DNA of 11,015 nucleotides from the NCBI GenBank assembly GCA_002369155.1, contig DFEM01000042.1, positions 1 through 11,015 on the forward strand, written 5' to 3'. Source of the DNA: Lachnospiraceae bacterium UBA3802. GTDB lineage: Bacteria > Bacillota > Clostridia > Lachnospirales > Lachnospiraceae. The notes beneath the pieces were generated by a model. That model worked only from the letters and a program-made list of their open reading frames with translations, had not been told where the DNA came from and made no database searches. The position numbers were made by a program, and so were the translations under genes. This document shows, piece by piece, positions 1 through 6,208 of the stretch. Numbering within the stretch: the stretch's first letter is position 1; every line of letters starts with the position of its first letter.

Positions 1-737
1 GGAATCATGTCGTAAATCTTCCGGATGAGCAGTTTCTTCTCCGCGTCGTATTGCGAGGCATCGATTCTGTATAAGTTGTGAATGTCGCGATGCACCTTCC
101 TCACCTGCGCCATATTCCTGTTTTCCAAGAACTTGTTGATGGCTTCGGGCAGCCCGCCGACCAACAAATAGAGTTTGAACTGCTGCAACATGTAGTTGTG
201 CAAGGATTCATTCAGCGATTCTCCCGCAAGAAACTTTTCCTTTATCCCGTCAATGGTTTCCTGTCCGCAACCCATGGCAAGCAAAAACTCCTCAAAATCA
301 AGCGGATACATTTCATGTGTGCTCAAATATCCAACCGGAGCCGAATCGATATTATTCAATTCAACACCAAGAAGCGATCCACTTAAGATAAATTTCAAAC
401 TGCCATCATCAACCCAAAATTTAATCTTAGTTATTATCTCCTTAAATCGTTGAACTTCATCAATAAAGACAACCGTACTTCCTTTTGTGATTATCTGTTC
501 GCTTATTGTAGACAAGCCCATTATTAACTCATCGATTGTACCTGCTTGCTTAAGAACAGATATGGCACCTGGAGTTTTAATCAAATTTATCTCAAAAAGG
601 TCTGCACCTTCTTCATTTAATACGCTTCTGATCAGATATGTCTTTCCGACCTGACGCGCACCTTTAATTAAAAGAGCTTTTTTGCTTGTATGGTACCATT
701 CCCTTATTATTTTGCTGCTTTTTCTCTTTAATTTCAT
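1..737 (-). CDS. AAA ATPase of the ATP-binding/DUF4143 type, 3' end off the left edge
   Basis: The 245 visible codons start at ATG 737-735, preceded by the purine-rich GGGGGAAGAGG about 6 nt upstream, and stay open to the left edge. Walker A is GARQVGKT at residues 26-33, Walker B is VVFIDEVQ at 89-96, and a sensor-like ILSGS follows at about 117-121. Near the visible end is LLVGGLPEAINKF, a motif typical of the C-terminal DUF4143 part of this family. Members usually have about 380-480 residues, so roughly half is visible. The family is widespread in anaerobic bacteria and archaea; its function is not established, so only ATP binding can be claimed. It is separated from the signalling genes by terminator-like hairpins and has its own upstream repeat array, so it is probably an independent unit. 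Confidence 0.9.
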   Translation of the reverse strand, partial: MKLKRKSSKIIREWYHTSKKALLIKGARQVGKTYLIRSVLNEEGADLFEINLIKTPGAISVLKQAGTIDELIMGLSTISEQIITKGSTVVFIDEVQRFKEIITKIKFWVDDGSLKFILSGSLLGVELNNIDSAPVGYLSTHEMYPLDFEEFLLAMGCGQETIDGIKEKFLAGESLNESLHNYMLQQFKLYLLVGGLPEAINKFLENRNMAQVRKVHRDIHNLYRIDASQYDAEKKLLIRKIYDMI

Positions 738-787
738 TAAAAACCTCTTCCCCCATGTTCGTTTCTACGAATAGAATAAAGCAAAAG

Positions 788-865
788 TGTCAAAAACACA
801 AGTGATAAATGTTGTGTTTTGTCAAAAATACAATATTTTTCTTTCGATTTTTGTCAAAAACACAA
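788..865 (-). repeat. Three 14-bp direct repeats with exact 32-bp period
   Basis: On the minus strand the unit reads TTGTGTTTTTGACA. Copies lie at 852-865 and 788-801 (identical) and at 820-833 (one change, TTGTATTTTTGACA). Start-to-start distance is 32 bp both times, close to three helical turns, so all copies face the same side of the DNA. A related copy on the plus strand at 812-824 overlaps the middle repeat and makes an imperfect dyad. The array lies 51-128 bp upstream of the ATPase start. The spacing suggests an operator bound by a multimeric regulator, which is inference. Three short units are too few and too short for a CRISPR array. Confidence 0.7.
830..857 (-). promoter_or_regulatory. 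Possible promoter for the AAA ATPase gene
   Basis: The distal repeat contains a perfect TTGACA (-35) at 857-852. After 16 nt comes TATTGT at 835-830, a 4-of-6 match to the -10 consensus. This would give a leader of roughly 85 nt that carries the two other repeats. The other two TTGACA copies have no acceptable -10 element at 16-18 nt. Confidence 0.35.
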
Positions 866-900
866 TAATAATGTAATTTACGGGTGTATTCACGCATAAC

Positions 901-940
901 AAAAAGTGGTCCAAAGGATGTTCCAAGGAATTTGGGACCA
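901..940 (-). terminator. Rho-independent terminator-like hairpin
   Basis: On the minus strand TGGTCCCAAA (940-931) pairs with TTTGGACCA (915-907) with a single-base bulge. It is followed by C and five T (905-901). The orientation fits termination of the 1131-1460 gene or read-through from further upstream, insulating the ATPase gene. Confidence 0.5.
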
Positions 941-1010
941 TCTCCAACCTCCTTATTTTACTTAGGTTTCGAGTAATGGCCCCCTTCGATTCCGCTACGA
1001 GCTGCGCTTG

Positions 1011-1047
1011 AAAACACCCGTAAACATTGAGTTCGCGGGTGTTTTTT
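1011..1047. terminator. Hairpin with flanking A and T runs, possibly bidirectional terminator
   Basis: AAAACACCCG (1011-1020) and CGGGTGTTTT (1036-1045) form a 10-bp stem with a 15-nt loop. On the plus strand the stem runs into TTTTTT (1042-1047); on the minus strand it ends in TTTT. It lies 84 bp past the stop of the 1131-1460 gene, so minus-strand termination of that gene is the likely use. There is no plus-strand gene it could serve. Confidence 0.5.
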
Positions 1048-1130
1048 GCTGAAAATTTATTATTCCTTACAACAGTATAGCTAATCCCAGAAACATAAAT
1101 GCATTTGCAATATTTCCCTTTGCAGGGATC

Positions 1131-1460
1131 TTAGTAGGTGCCAAAATCCAAAAAAACTTCAAGTGCATCACCTGTTCTTCCAAGCCTCGCATAAAACCAT
1201 TCCGTGGCACCGCATAAGACATGGTGCGACGATATAAGTACTATAAAGAACAAGGATGCGATTAACATAATGTTCCCTACAACAGGCGAATTTTCGCAGA
1301 TTATTCTGCTGATACCTGTGTATCCGAAAGCAGCCAAAAACAGAGCAAACACACCGATAAGCATTGCCAGTTCTATCTGTTTTAACGAAGCCCCTTCAAA
1401 AACTTTTTGCATTTTTTTATTATCTTTCACATCTGAAAACTCAAATCTGCCATTTTGCAA
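1131..1460 (-). CDS. Small membrane protein of unknown function
   Basis: About 109 residues. I chose the TTG at 1460-1458 because AGGGAG lies 7 nt upstream of it. Alternatives are the TTG at 1481 (no Shine-Dalgarno sequence) and the ATG at 1412 (only a weak one). The protein has a short polar N-terminus and two hydrophobic segments (around QIELAMLIGVFALFLAAFGY and IMLIASLFFIVLI). A conserved-looking C-terminal part follows: SHHVLCGATEW and then FYARLGRTGDALEVF, which faintly resembles a single TPR helix. I do not recognise the family. The gene is preceded by the terminator of the CPBP gene, so it is probably transcribed separately, yet no clear promoter is visible. The upstream sequence is unusually G+C-rich, so a truncated or remnant gene cannot be excluded. 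Confidence 0.55.
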   Translation of the reverse strand: MQNGRFEFSDVKDNKKMQKVFEGASLKQIELAMLIGVFALFLAAFGYTGISRIICENSPVVGNIMLIASLFFIVLISSHHVLCGATEWFYARLGRTGDALEVFLDFGTY

Positions 1461-1585
1461 GCGAATTCTCCCTGCCGCCAAGGTCCGGCGCCTTTGCTTT
1501 CAATTCCGGCAATATCAAAGCCCCTTTATCTTTTCGCCTTTGGCTCCCCTTACGCGCAAAGTATGTTATCGCTAACTTGCCTGCA

Positions 1586-1612
1586 AAAGAAAACACCGCT
1601 TTTTAGCGGCGT
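1586..1612 (-). terminator. Rho-independent terminator after the GGDEF-EAL/CPBP unit
   Basis: On the minus strand ACGCCGCT (1612-1605) pairs with AGCGGTGT (1600-1593) around an AAAA loop, with one G-U pair. It runs into TTTTCTTTT. It lies about 180 nt past the CPBP stop codon with no other gene between. Confidence 0.75.
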
Positions 1613-1623
1613 ACAATTGCTTT

Positions 1624-1674
1624 TTCGTCAGCTTATATATTAGACGAATGCAATCACAGTTAGCTTCTGCTAAC
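1624..1674. repeat. Two consecutive short hairpins
   Basis: TTCGTC (1624-1629) pairs with GACGAA (1643-1648) across a 13-nt loop. GTTAGC (1659-1664) pairs with GCTAAC (1669-1674) across a 4-nt loop. Both are perfect 6-bp inverted repeats in the 3' untranslated part of the CPBP transcript, just before its terminator. They may be 3'-end structures of the mRNA; there is no evidence for a separate RNA gene. Confidence 0.4.
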
Positions 1675-1789
1675 ATAAAATAATAACACTCGTCCGATTG
1701 ATTGTCTATAAAAATTCTACTGCTTCAATTTGTTACACTTATCAGAGCAAAAGTCGATATCAAAAAACTATAAAAAACGAAATTTTTCT

Positions 1790-2647
1790 TCATATATTTT
1801 TTTTATTATTCTTAACAAATATTACGAATGCTATAACTGCAATAATCCATGCAAATACTATAGTAAACACACCTGTTTCACTGACAAAAAACATTCTGTC
1901 TTCGCCTTTTGTAATAACACCGAATACTGTTTGATCGTAAGCATTGTGTGCTGCATGAAGAAATGCAGCGGGCCATACGCTTTTGCTTTTAAATGTCAAA
2001 ACACCTGCTATGATACCGACCGGGAATATACAGAGCGTAAAGGCTGCAAGCTGATACCATAACGGAGTGCCTTCCATATAGCCGCCGAATATAAGAAGCG
2101 GAAAATGCCAAAGGCACCAGAAAATACTGACAAAAGCCAATGCTCCTTTATCACCTATTCGCTGCATGATAGCAGGAAGCATAAATCCTCTCCAGCCTAT
2201 CTCTTCACCGATGGCGGTAATGAGGGAAATCAGAACATAAATTACTGTGTACAATGCTAAATCTTTTAAAACAACATCAAATGACACACCGTTATAACTG
2301 AAGTTTTCGGGATGCATCGTCCAGTAAATCCTGTAAGGTATGAAAAGATATATAAAAGGAATCACTACTGCCAACAGCACATATAAAGGATTACAAAATT
2401 TTATTCCGACATATCTGAAATGCTTAATCGGATTGAAGCGGTCTTTATTATCCGCCATTGCTACACCTGCTGCGATGAAAGCGGAAATTGCGGGAATCCA
2501 CATAAGAAGAGCCACAGTCCATTCCGGTCCGCCCGCGCAATAGATTGCTTCAGTTACGCCGGAAAGCAATACTACAAGTGACATAAATACTGTGAGCGCT
2601 TTTTTGCTTATTTTTATTTGCTTAACAATTCTTTTCTTCCTGCTCAT
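1790..2647 (-). CDS. CPBP-family intramembrane metalloprotease-like protein (CAAX protease/Abi type)
   Basis: This 285-residue polytopic membrane protein carries the three family motifs: EEIGWR at 148-153 (EExxxR), a histidine in FWCLWH at 176-181, and HAAHN at 231-235 (HxxxN). These glutamates and histidines form the catalytic site in Rce1-type glutamic/metal proteases. Hydrophobic segments lie near 18-36, 44-65, 88-104, 132-147, 168-188, 198-218 and 258-278. Bacterial members process or protect against peptides such as bacteriocins or act in membrane signalling; the substrate here is unknown. The ATG directly follows the TAA of the upstream GGDEF-EAL gene. AGAAGG lies 12 nt upstream within that gene, a rather long spacing, so translational coupling is likely. 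Downstream, a terminator ends the unit. Confidence 0.9.
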   Translation of the reverse strand: MSRKKRIVKQIKISKKALTVFMSLVVLLSGVTEAIYCAGGPEWTVALLMWIPAISAFIAAGVAMADNKDRFNPIKHFRYVGIKFCNPLYVLLAVVIPFIYLFIPYRIYWTMHPENFSYNGVSFDVVLKDLALYTVIYVLISLITAIGEEIGWRGFMLPAIMQRIGDKGALAFVSIFWCLWHFPLLIFGGYMEGTPLWYQLAAFTLCIFPVGIIAGVLTFKSKSVWPAAFLHAAHNAYDQTVFGVITKGEDRMFFVSETGVFTIVFAWIIAVIAFVIFVKNNKKNI

Positions 2648-4444
2648 TTACTGTAAATACCTTCTTTCATATTCATCCATCGGTATCGGTTTGCTGTAAT
2701 AATATCCCTGTATCAGATCGCATCCGAGTTCGCGTAATTTGTCGACCTGACTTTTTTTCTCTGCTCCTTCTGCAAGGCAAACGAACTTTAATTCTTTTGC
2801 AAGGGATACAATATGTCTTATTACTGCAACATCCTGTTCCTTATCCGAATCACCGCCGACTTTGTCGACAAAGCTTTTATCAAGTTTAAGAGTATCAAGG
2901 GGCATCTCGGTAAGCAGTGAAAACGAAGAATATCCGGTCCCGAAATCATCCATGGAAATAAGGAATCCTTTGTCTCTTAATTCATCAAGAATCTGTATCA
3001 TATGTTCGGTATCATCGTAAGTTGCGCTCTCTGTCAATTCAAAATCAATCAGGTCATGATCTATTCCGTATGAATCAATTATTGATGTTAAATGCTCTGT
3101 TATATTTTCATCATAAAGGCGATTTCTCGAAAGATTGACCGATATGGGGTAAAGCTTTCTGCCTTCTTTTTTCCATCTCGCAAATGCTTCACAAACCTTG
3201 GTAAGGACTATATCGTCAATCTTGCCGATTGTTCCGTCTTTTTCAAAGAATGGAATAAATTTGTAAGGAGAAAGGAACTCGCTCTTCTTATAATTCCACC
3301 GAATCAAAGCTTCGGCACCTTTTATGCGTTCTTTGGTGATATCGAATTTCGGCTGAAGAAAAACCAAAAACTCATCATTCTTAATTGCCGTATCCGAATA
3401 AGCTTTTATAAAATTACCCCATAAAATATCATCATGCATTTTCTCGGTGTAAAAGATGATATCGGTTCTGTTGTGATTTACACCAAGTGCCTGTGCCATC
3501 TTTCCGGCATCGGCGACACGATTTCCCAAAGCCATTGCTCGTTTCATCGGAACTACACCGCAGCGATAGTATATTTTGTAATCGGGATCCTCTTCCAAAG
3601 AAGACAAATCCTCAAAGAATTCACTCAAACGCCGCATGGTTTCTTCTTCCGTCATATCCTTTATCATCATGGCAAAATTGTCATTATGACATCTTGCTGA
3701 AGAATAGACCATATCGGATTCGTTCATAGCTTTGACGATATTGCAAAGAACTTTATTTGCCGCAATATGTCCGTAAACCTCATTTATTACCCTGAATTCT
3801 TTTACATCAAAATGAACAAAAGCATAATCCTTAATACCGTAATCCATCGGCATCTCAAGATAAGCCACGAGATGATTCCAGTTATAATGGTTAGTGATAT
3901 TATCGTAAAATGCCTTTTTAAAAAGCAAATCTTTATCCATCACCTGTATGTTGTCATCGATTACCGCTTTTGCATTATCCTTTAAAAGGTCGCATTCATA
4001 GAGAATTCTGATTTTTCTCTTACCGGGAAAAACGGCTATTACGCCAGGATACTTCTTAATTGATAAATCACTGTAATTCCTGTGAGCATCATCATCGTTT
4101 GCAATTTTCTCAAAAAGCTCATTGATGTAATTCAAAGAGATTGAAACATCGCTCTCTATTTCAATAGAATAAAAGAACGCTTCGTCCAACTGCGTGGAAC
4201 TTAAATTGTCAGGATAAACTATACAAGAATCATTTGCCCTGAACTCGATTCCGATGGCCGGTTTATCAAAAGAATCAACATAAAACAACCCCGGATAATC
4301 ATAGGTTCCGAAGTCATTGGAATACTTAAAAACATCAGAGTCGGTTTCTCCCTTGTAAAAAGCCTGAATATCTTCATTCGAAGCTTCTTTATAAAACAAT
4401 ATTCTGTTCGGTTTATATATTTGATTTAACTTATTCGTCAACAT
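2648..4444 (-). CDS. GGDEF-EAL protein, probable c-di-GMP phosphodiesterase with inactive GGDEF
   Basis: 598 residues and no membrane segment, so likely cytosolic. Residues 1-170 form an N-terminal region I cannot assign. About 175-335 is a GGDEF fold in which the signature is replaced by HNDNF (253-257), so cyclase activity is not expected. About 345-595 is an EAL domain with every usual catalytic or metal-binding position present: E378 (EALIRW), N437, E469 (ELTES), D499-D500 (MDDFGTGYSS), K520, E559 and Q579 (QGYYYSKP). It should hydrolyse c-di-GMP to pGpG. The degenerate GGDEF may act as a GTP-sensing regulatory domain, as known for some homologues. The start is the first ATG after an in-frame TAA; the nearest purine run (AAAGG) is 14 nt away, so initiation may be weak or coupled. 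The CPBP gene follows with no gap. Confidence 0.93.
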   Translation of the reverse strand: MLTNKLNQIYKPNRILFYKEASNEDIQAFYKGETDSDVFKYSNDFGTYDYPGLFYVDSFDKPAIGIEFRANDSCIVYPDNLSSTQLDEAFFYSIEIESDVSISLNYINELFEKIANDDDAHRNYSDLSIKKYPGVIAVFPGKRKIRILYECDLLKDNAKAVIDDNIQVMDKDLLFKKAFYDNITNHYNWNHLVAYLEMPMDYGIKDYAFVHFDVKEFRVINEVYGHIAANKVLCNIVKAMNESDMVYSSARCHNDNFAMMIKDMTEEETMRRLSEFFEDLSSLEEDPDYKIYYRCGVVPMKRAMALGNRVADAGKMAQALGVNHNRTDIIFYTEKMHDDILWGNFIKAYSDTAIKNDEFLVFLQPKFDITKERIKGAEALIRWNYKKSEFLSPYKFIPFFEKDGTIGKIDDIVLTKVCEAFARWKKEGRKLYPISVNLSRNRLYDENITEHLTSIIDSYGIDHDLIDFELTESATYDDTEHMIQILDELRDKGFLISMDDFGTGYSSFSLLTEMPLDTLKLDKSFVDKVGGDSDKEQDVAVIRHIVSLAKELKFVCLAEGAEKKSQVDKLRELGCDLIQGYYYSKPIPMDEYERRYLQ

Positions 4445-4489
4445 GTATAATTACAGAACCTTTCAAAACATTATTTTGCCTTAAAACAA

Positions 4490-4582
4490 TCAAATATCAA
4501 ATCCGTTCGGGTAAGATCCAAATAACCGTTTCGCGTCAGTTGTTCGCACCAATTCATCCGATCTTTTAATACATACTCTCAT
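4490..4582 (-). CDS. Possible 30-residue leader peptide or small ORF
   Basis: ATG at 4582-4580 has a strong AGGGGG sequence 8 nt upstream and opens 30 codons with a basic, non-hydrophobic product beginning MRVCIKRSDEL. It ends 45 nt before the GGDEF-EAL start, whose own ribosome binding site is poor. It could be a short leader ORF or chance. The frame stays open upstream to 4687, but that stretch is the terminator of the preceding gene, so the longer form is not credible. No homology is recognised. Confidence 0.3.
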   Translation of the reverse strand: MRVCIKRSDELVRTTDAKRLFGSYPNGFDI

Positions 4583-4597
4583 ATATCTGTCCCCCTT

Positions 4598-4603
4598 ATT
4601 ATA
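4598..4603 (-). promoter_or_regulatory. -10-like TATAAT upstream of the GGDEF-EAL/CPBP unit
   Basis: A perfect TATAAT lies on the minus strand at 4603-4598, between the terminator of the upstream operon and the next gene. No good -35 hexamer is found 16-18 nt further up (the sequence there is A/T only). If used, the start point would fall close to the AGGGGG preceding the small ORF, giving a very short leader for that ORF and about 150 nt before the GGDEF-EAL start. Confidence 0.3.
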
Positions 4604-4654
4604 TACAAAATACTTCTTAAATATTTTAACATATATGATACAGCTTAAGAAGAG

Positions 4655-4684
4655 AAAAAAGCCGCAAACTTTTATGTTCGCGGC
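4655..4684 (-). terminator. Rho-independent terminator of the signalling operon
   Basis: On the minus strand GCCGCGAAC (4684-4676) pairs with GTTTGCGGC (4669-4661), a 9-bp stem with one G-U pair and a 6-nt loop. Six T (4660-4655) follow. It starts 6 bp past the stop codon of the diguanylate cyclase gene, marking the end of the five-gene unit. Confidence 0.85.
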
Positions 4685-4690
4685 CAATTT

Positions 4691-6208
4691 TTAATCTCTG
4701 CTTTTAGATCCCATTTCTACTAATTGTTTTTTGCGTTCATACATCATCCTGTCAGCTCTTTCAAATATATCATGAACTTCTTTATCGCCTTCCGTAATCG
4801 TAGAATATCCGATGGCAACCACCACTTCATCCTCTTTAATATTCTCTTCGATAACTTTATTAATTCCGTCTAACGTTTCATTAAGACTTTCAAAACCGTT
4901 TTCATTCAGCACTACCGTAAACTCGTCGCCTCCGACTCTGAATACGGCACCATGTTTGAAATGTTTGCATATAAGCGAACATGCGTCTTTAATGAGCTGA
5001 TCTCCGGCAGCATGTCCTTTCGTGTCGTTAACATGCTTAAGTCCGTTAATATCGCATACCAGTACGGCAAGTTTTTCTTTTATTTCTCCGTTTTGTATCT
5101 GCTGATTGATTCTGCCCACATACTCAGAGTAAGCATGTTTGTTTCTGATACCCGTCAGAGAATCGGTATTCGCCATGCTCATGAATGTCCTGCTGTTTTC
5201 TCTTTCAGCCTCAATCTCACCCTTGGATATCTTATGAAGATAATGAATAAGAACGATTGCAAAAAGAATTACGGATAAAAGTGTAACACCGATTAATAAT
5301 TTACTTGTACGGCTGTTAATTTCACTGATTCCCTGAATCTGTTCGTTTATGACACTCTCTCTGATAAAGACAACCAGCATCCAACCCGTATCATGAACCG
5401 GAACATAGCATAATTCCTCTTTTATTTCATCGGTTGTGAATCTCAGAGTTCCTTTCTTTCCTTCGGAAAAATCATTGCAAATTTGCTCCCATGATTTTTG
5501 CGACAAAAATTTCTTTGAAGCTTCAAGTATATTTTCGCCTTCATTAATCATGCCAAGTTCGTTATTCAAAAGATTTGCGCCGTTTTGAACATACAGGCTG
5601 AAATAAGCTCCGCCGTATTCTTCGAATGCAAGCAAATCAGCGATTTCTTCGATATCTATCAATACAAAACATGCTTTGAATTTCTTGTTCATAACAGTAA
5701 GACCATCGGTAGGAATTGCAAGGCACAACTGCTTGGATGAGCCATACTGATTGGTGGTATATATAACTCTTTTATCAAGTTTATCCGAAGAAAGGAACTC
5801 GTATCGGCTTCCTCCCGAATACGTTGTATACTGTGTGTAAACAATATTATCCTCATCTACAAGGGCAAACCTCTTTAAAGAAAGAATGGTCTTTATATCA
5901 CCCAATTGCTTCCTTAAATCTTCCTGAGTTCGAATATCACCTGATTCCAAAACATACAGCGCTTTTTCCATATGCTCAAAATTGTAATCAATCAAATTGG
6001 AAATTGTCTGAGCACGCTGATCTGCCATGGCTTCCAGATAAAAAGAACTGACAGTTGAAACTGCCTCATCCGTCATAGTAACTGTTTTTCTGGATGCCCA
6101 GAATGTACTGATTCCCAAAACAAGCATCACAAGAAAACTTCCGATAATTACTATACGGACAAACTTTTTATTTGCATTTGAACTTTTATTGTTTTTCCCG
6201 TCCGTCAT
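4691..6208 (-). CDS. Membrane-anchored diguanylate cyclase with extracytoplasmic sensor region
   Basis: 505 residues. TM1 at about 17-39 and TM2 at about 303-325 flank an extracytoplasmic region of some 260 residues that looks like a Cache-type sensor, though that label rests on length and topology. A short linker leads to a GGDEF domain (about 342-495) with an intact signature FRVGGDEF (423-430) and the metal-binding D386 in CDINGLKHVND. It should make c-di-GMP from two GTP. The inhibitory I-site position (RxxD, 418-421 here) reads KHGA-like sequence without the R and D, so classic product inhibition is not expected. The start codon overlaps the stop of the binding-protein gene (ATGA), and GGAG lies about 7-8 nt upstream. 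This indicates coupled synthesis and suggests that the two proteins work together. A terminator follows at once. Confidence 0.94.
   Translation of the reverse strand: MTDGKNNKSSNANKKFVRIVIIGSFLVMLVLGISTFWASRKTVTMTDEAVSTVSSFYLEAMADQRAQTISNLIDYNFEHMEKALYVLESGDIRTQEDLRKQLGDIKTILSLKRFALVDEDNIVYTQYTTYSGGSRYEFLSSDKLDKRVIYTTNQYGSSKQLCLAIPTDGLTVMNKKFKACFVLIDIEEIADLLAFEEYGGAYFSLYVQNGANLLNNELGMINEGENILEASKKFLSQKSWEQICNDFSEGKKGTLRFTTDEIKEELCYVPVHDTGWMLVVFIRESVINEQIQGISEINSRTSKLLIGVTLLSVILFAIVLIHYLHKISKGEIEAERENSRTFMSMANTDSLTGIRNKHAYSEYVGRINQQIQNGEIKEKLAVLVCDINGLKHVNDTKGHAAGDQLIKDACSLICKHFKHGAVFRVGGDEFTVVLNENGFESLNETLDGINKVIEENIKEDEVVVAIGYSTITEGDKEVHDIFERADRMMYERKKQLVEMGSKSRD

Larger units (their letters stand above)
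738..1130. other. Intergenic region with repeats and hairpins, no gene seen
   Basis: I see no convincing coding region here on either strand. The left half holds three spaced 14-bp repeats (788-865) next to the ATPase gene. The right half holds two hairpins of terminator type (901-940 and 1011-1047) that could end transcription of the small membrane-protein gene at 1131. The stretch 960-1010 is richer in G+C than its surroundings but has no recognisable RNA or protein gene. Confidence 0.6.
1461..1789. other. Intergenic region: G+C-rich block, terminator and hairpins
   Basis: About 1455-1560 is clearly richer in G+C than its surroundings. On the minus strand a start-less frame is open from 1525 to 1427 (32 codons), but I recognise nothing in it. 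Next come the CPBP terminator (1586-1612) and two more short hairpins (1624-1674). The rest, 1675-1789, is A/T-rich with no gene seen. A plus-strand ORF (1455-1643) across the block has no ribosome binding site or recognisable content. Confidence 0.5.

Noticed and set aside
788..865. Possible mini CRISPR array
   Set aside because: Units are only 14 bp with 18-nt A/T-rich spacers, one copy is mutated, and no cas gene is in the window. An operator-like array fits better.
960..1012. tRNA-like piece (TTCGATTCCGC resembles a T-arm)
   Set aside because: No acceptor stem, anticodon arm or D-arm can be folded around it.
1455..1643. Plus-strand ORF of 62 codons, with overlapping plus-strand frames from 1204 and 1364
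   Set aside because: No ribosome binding site, no recognisable domain, opposite to the direction of all supported genes, and it crosses a terminator hairpin.
4583..4687. N-terminal extension of the small ORF (65-residue form to 4687)
   Set aside because: It would start inside the terminator hairpin of the upstream operon and has no ribosome binding site; the hydrophobic stretch comes from A/T-rich intergenic DNA.
4445..4690. c-di-GMP riboswitch before the GGDEF-EAL gene
   Set aside because: I looked for the conserved GEMM-type core and for two-stem architecture and saw neither; the gap is short and A/T-rich.
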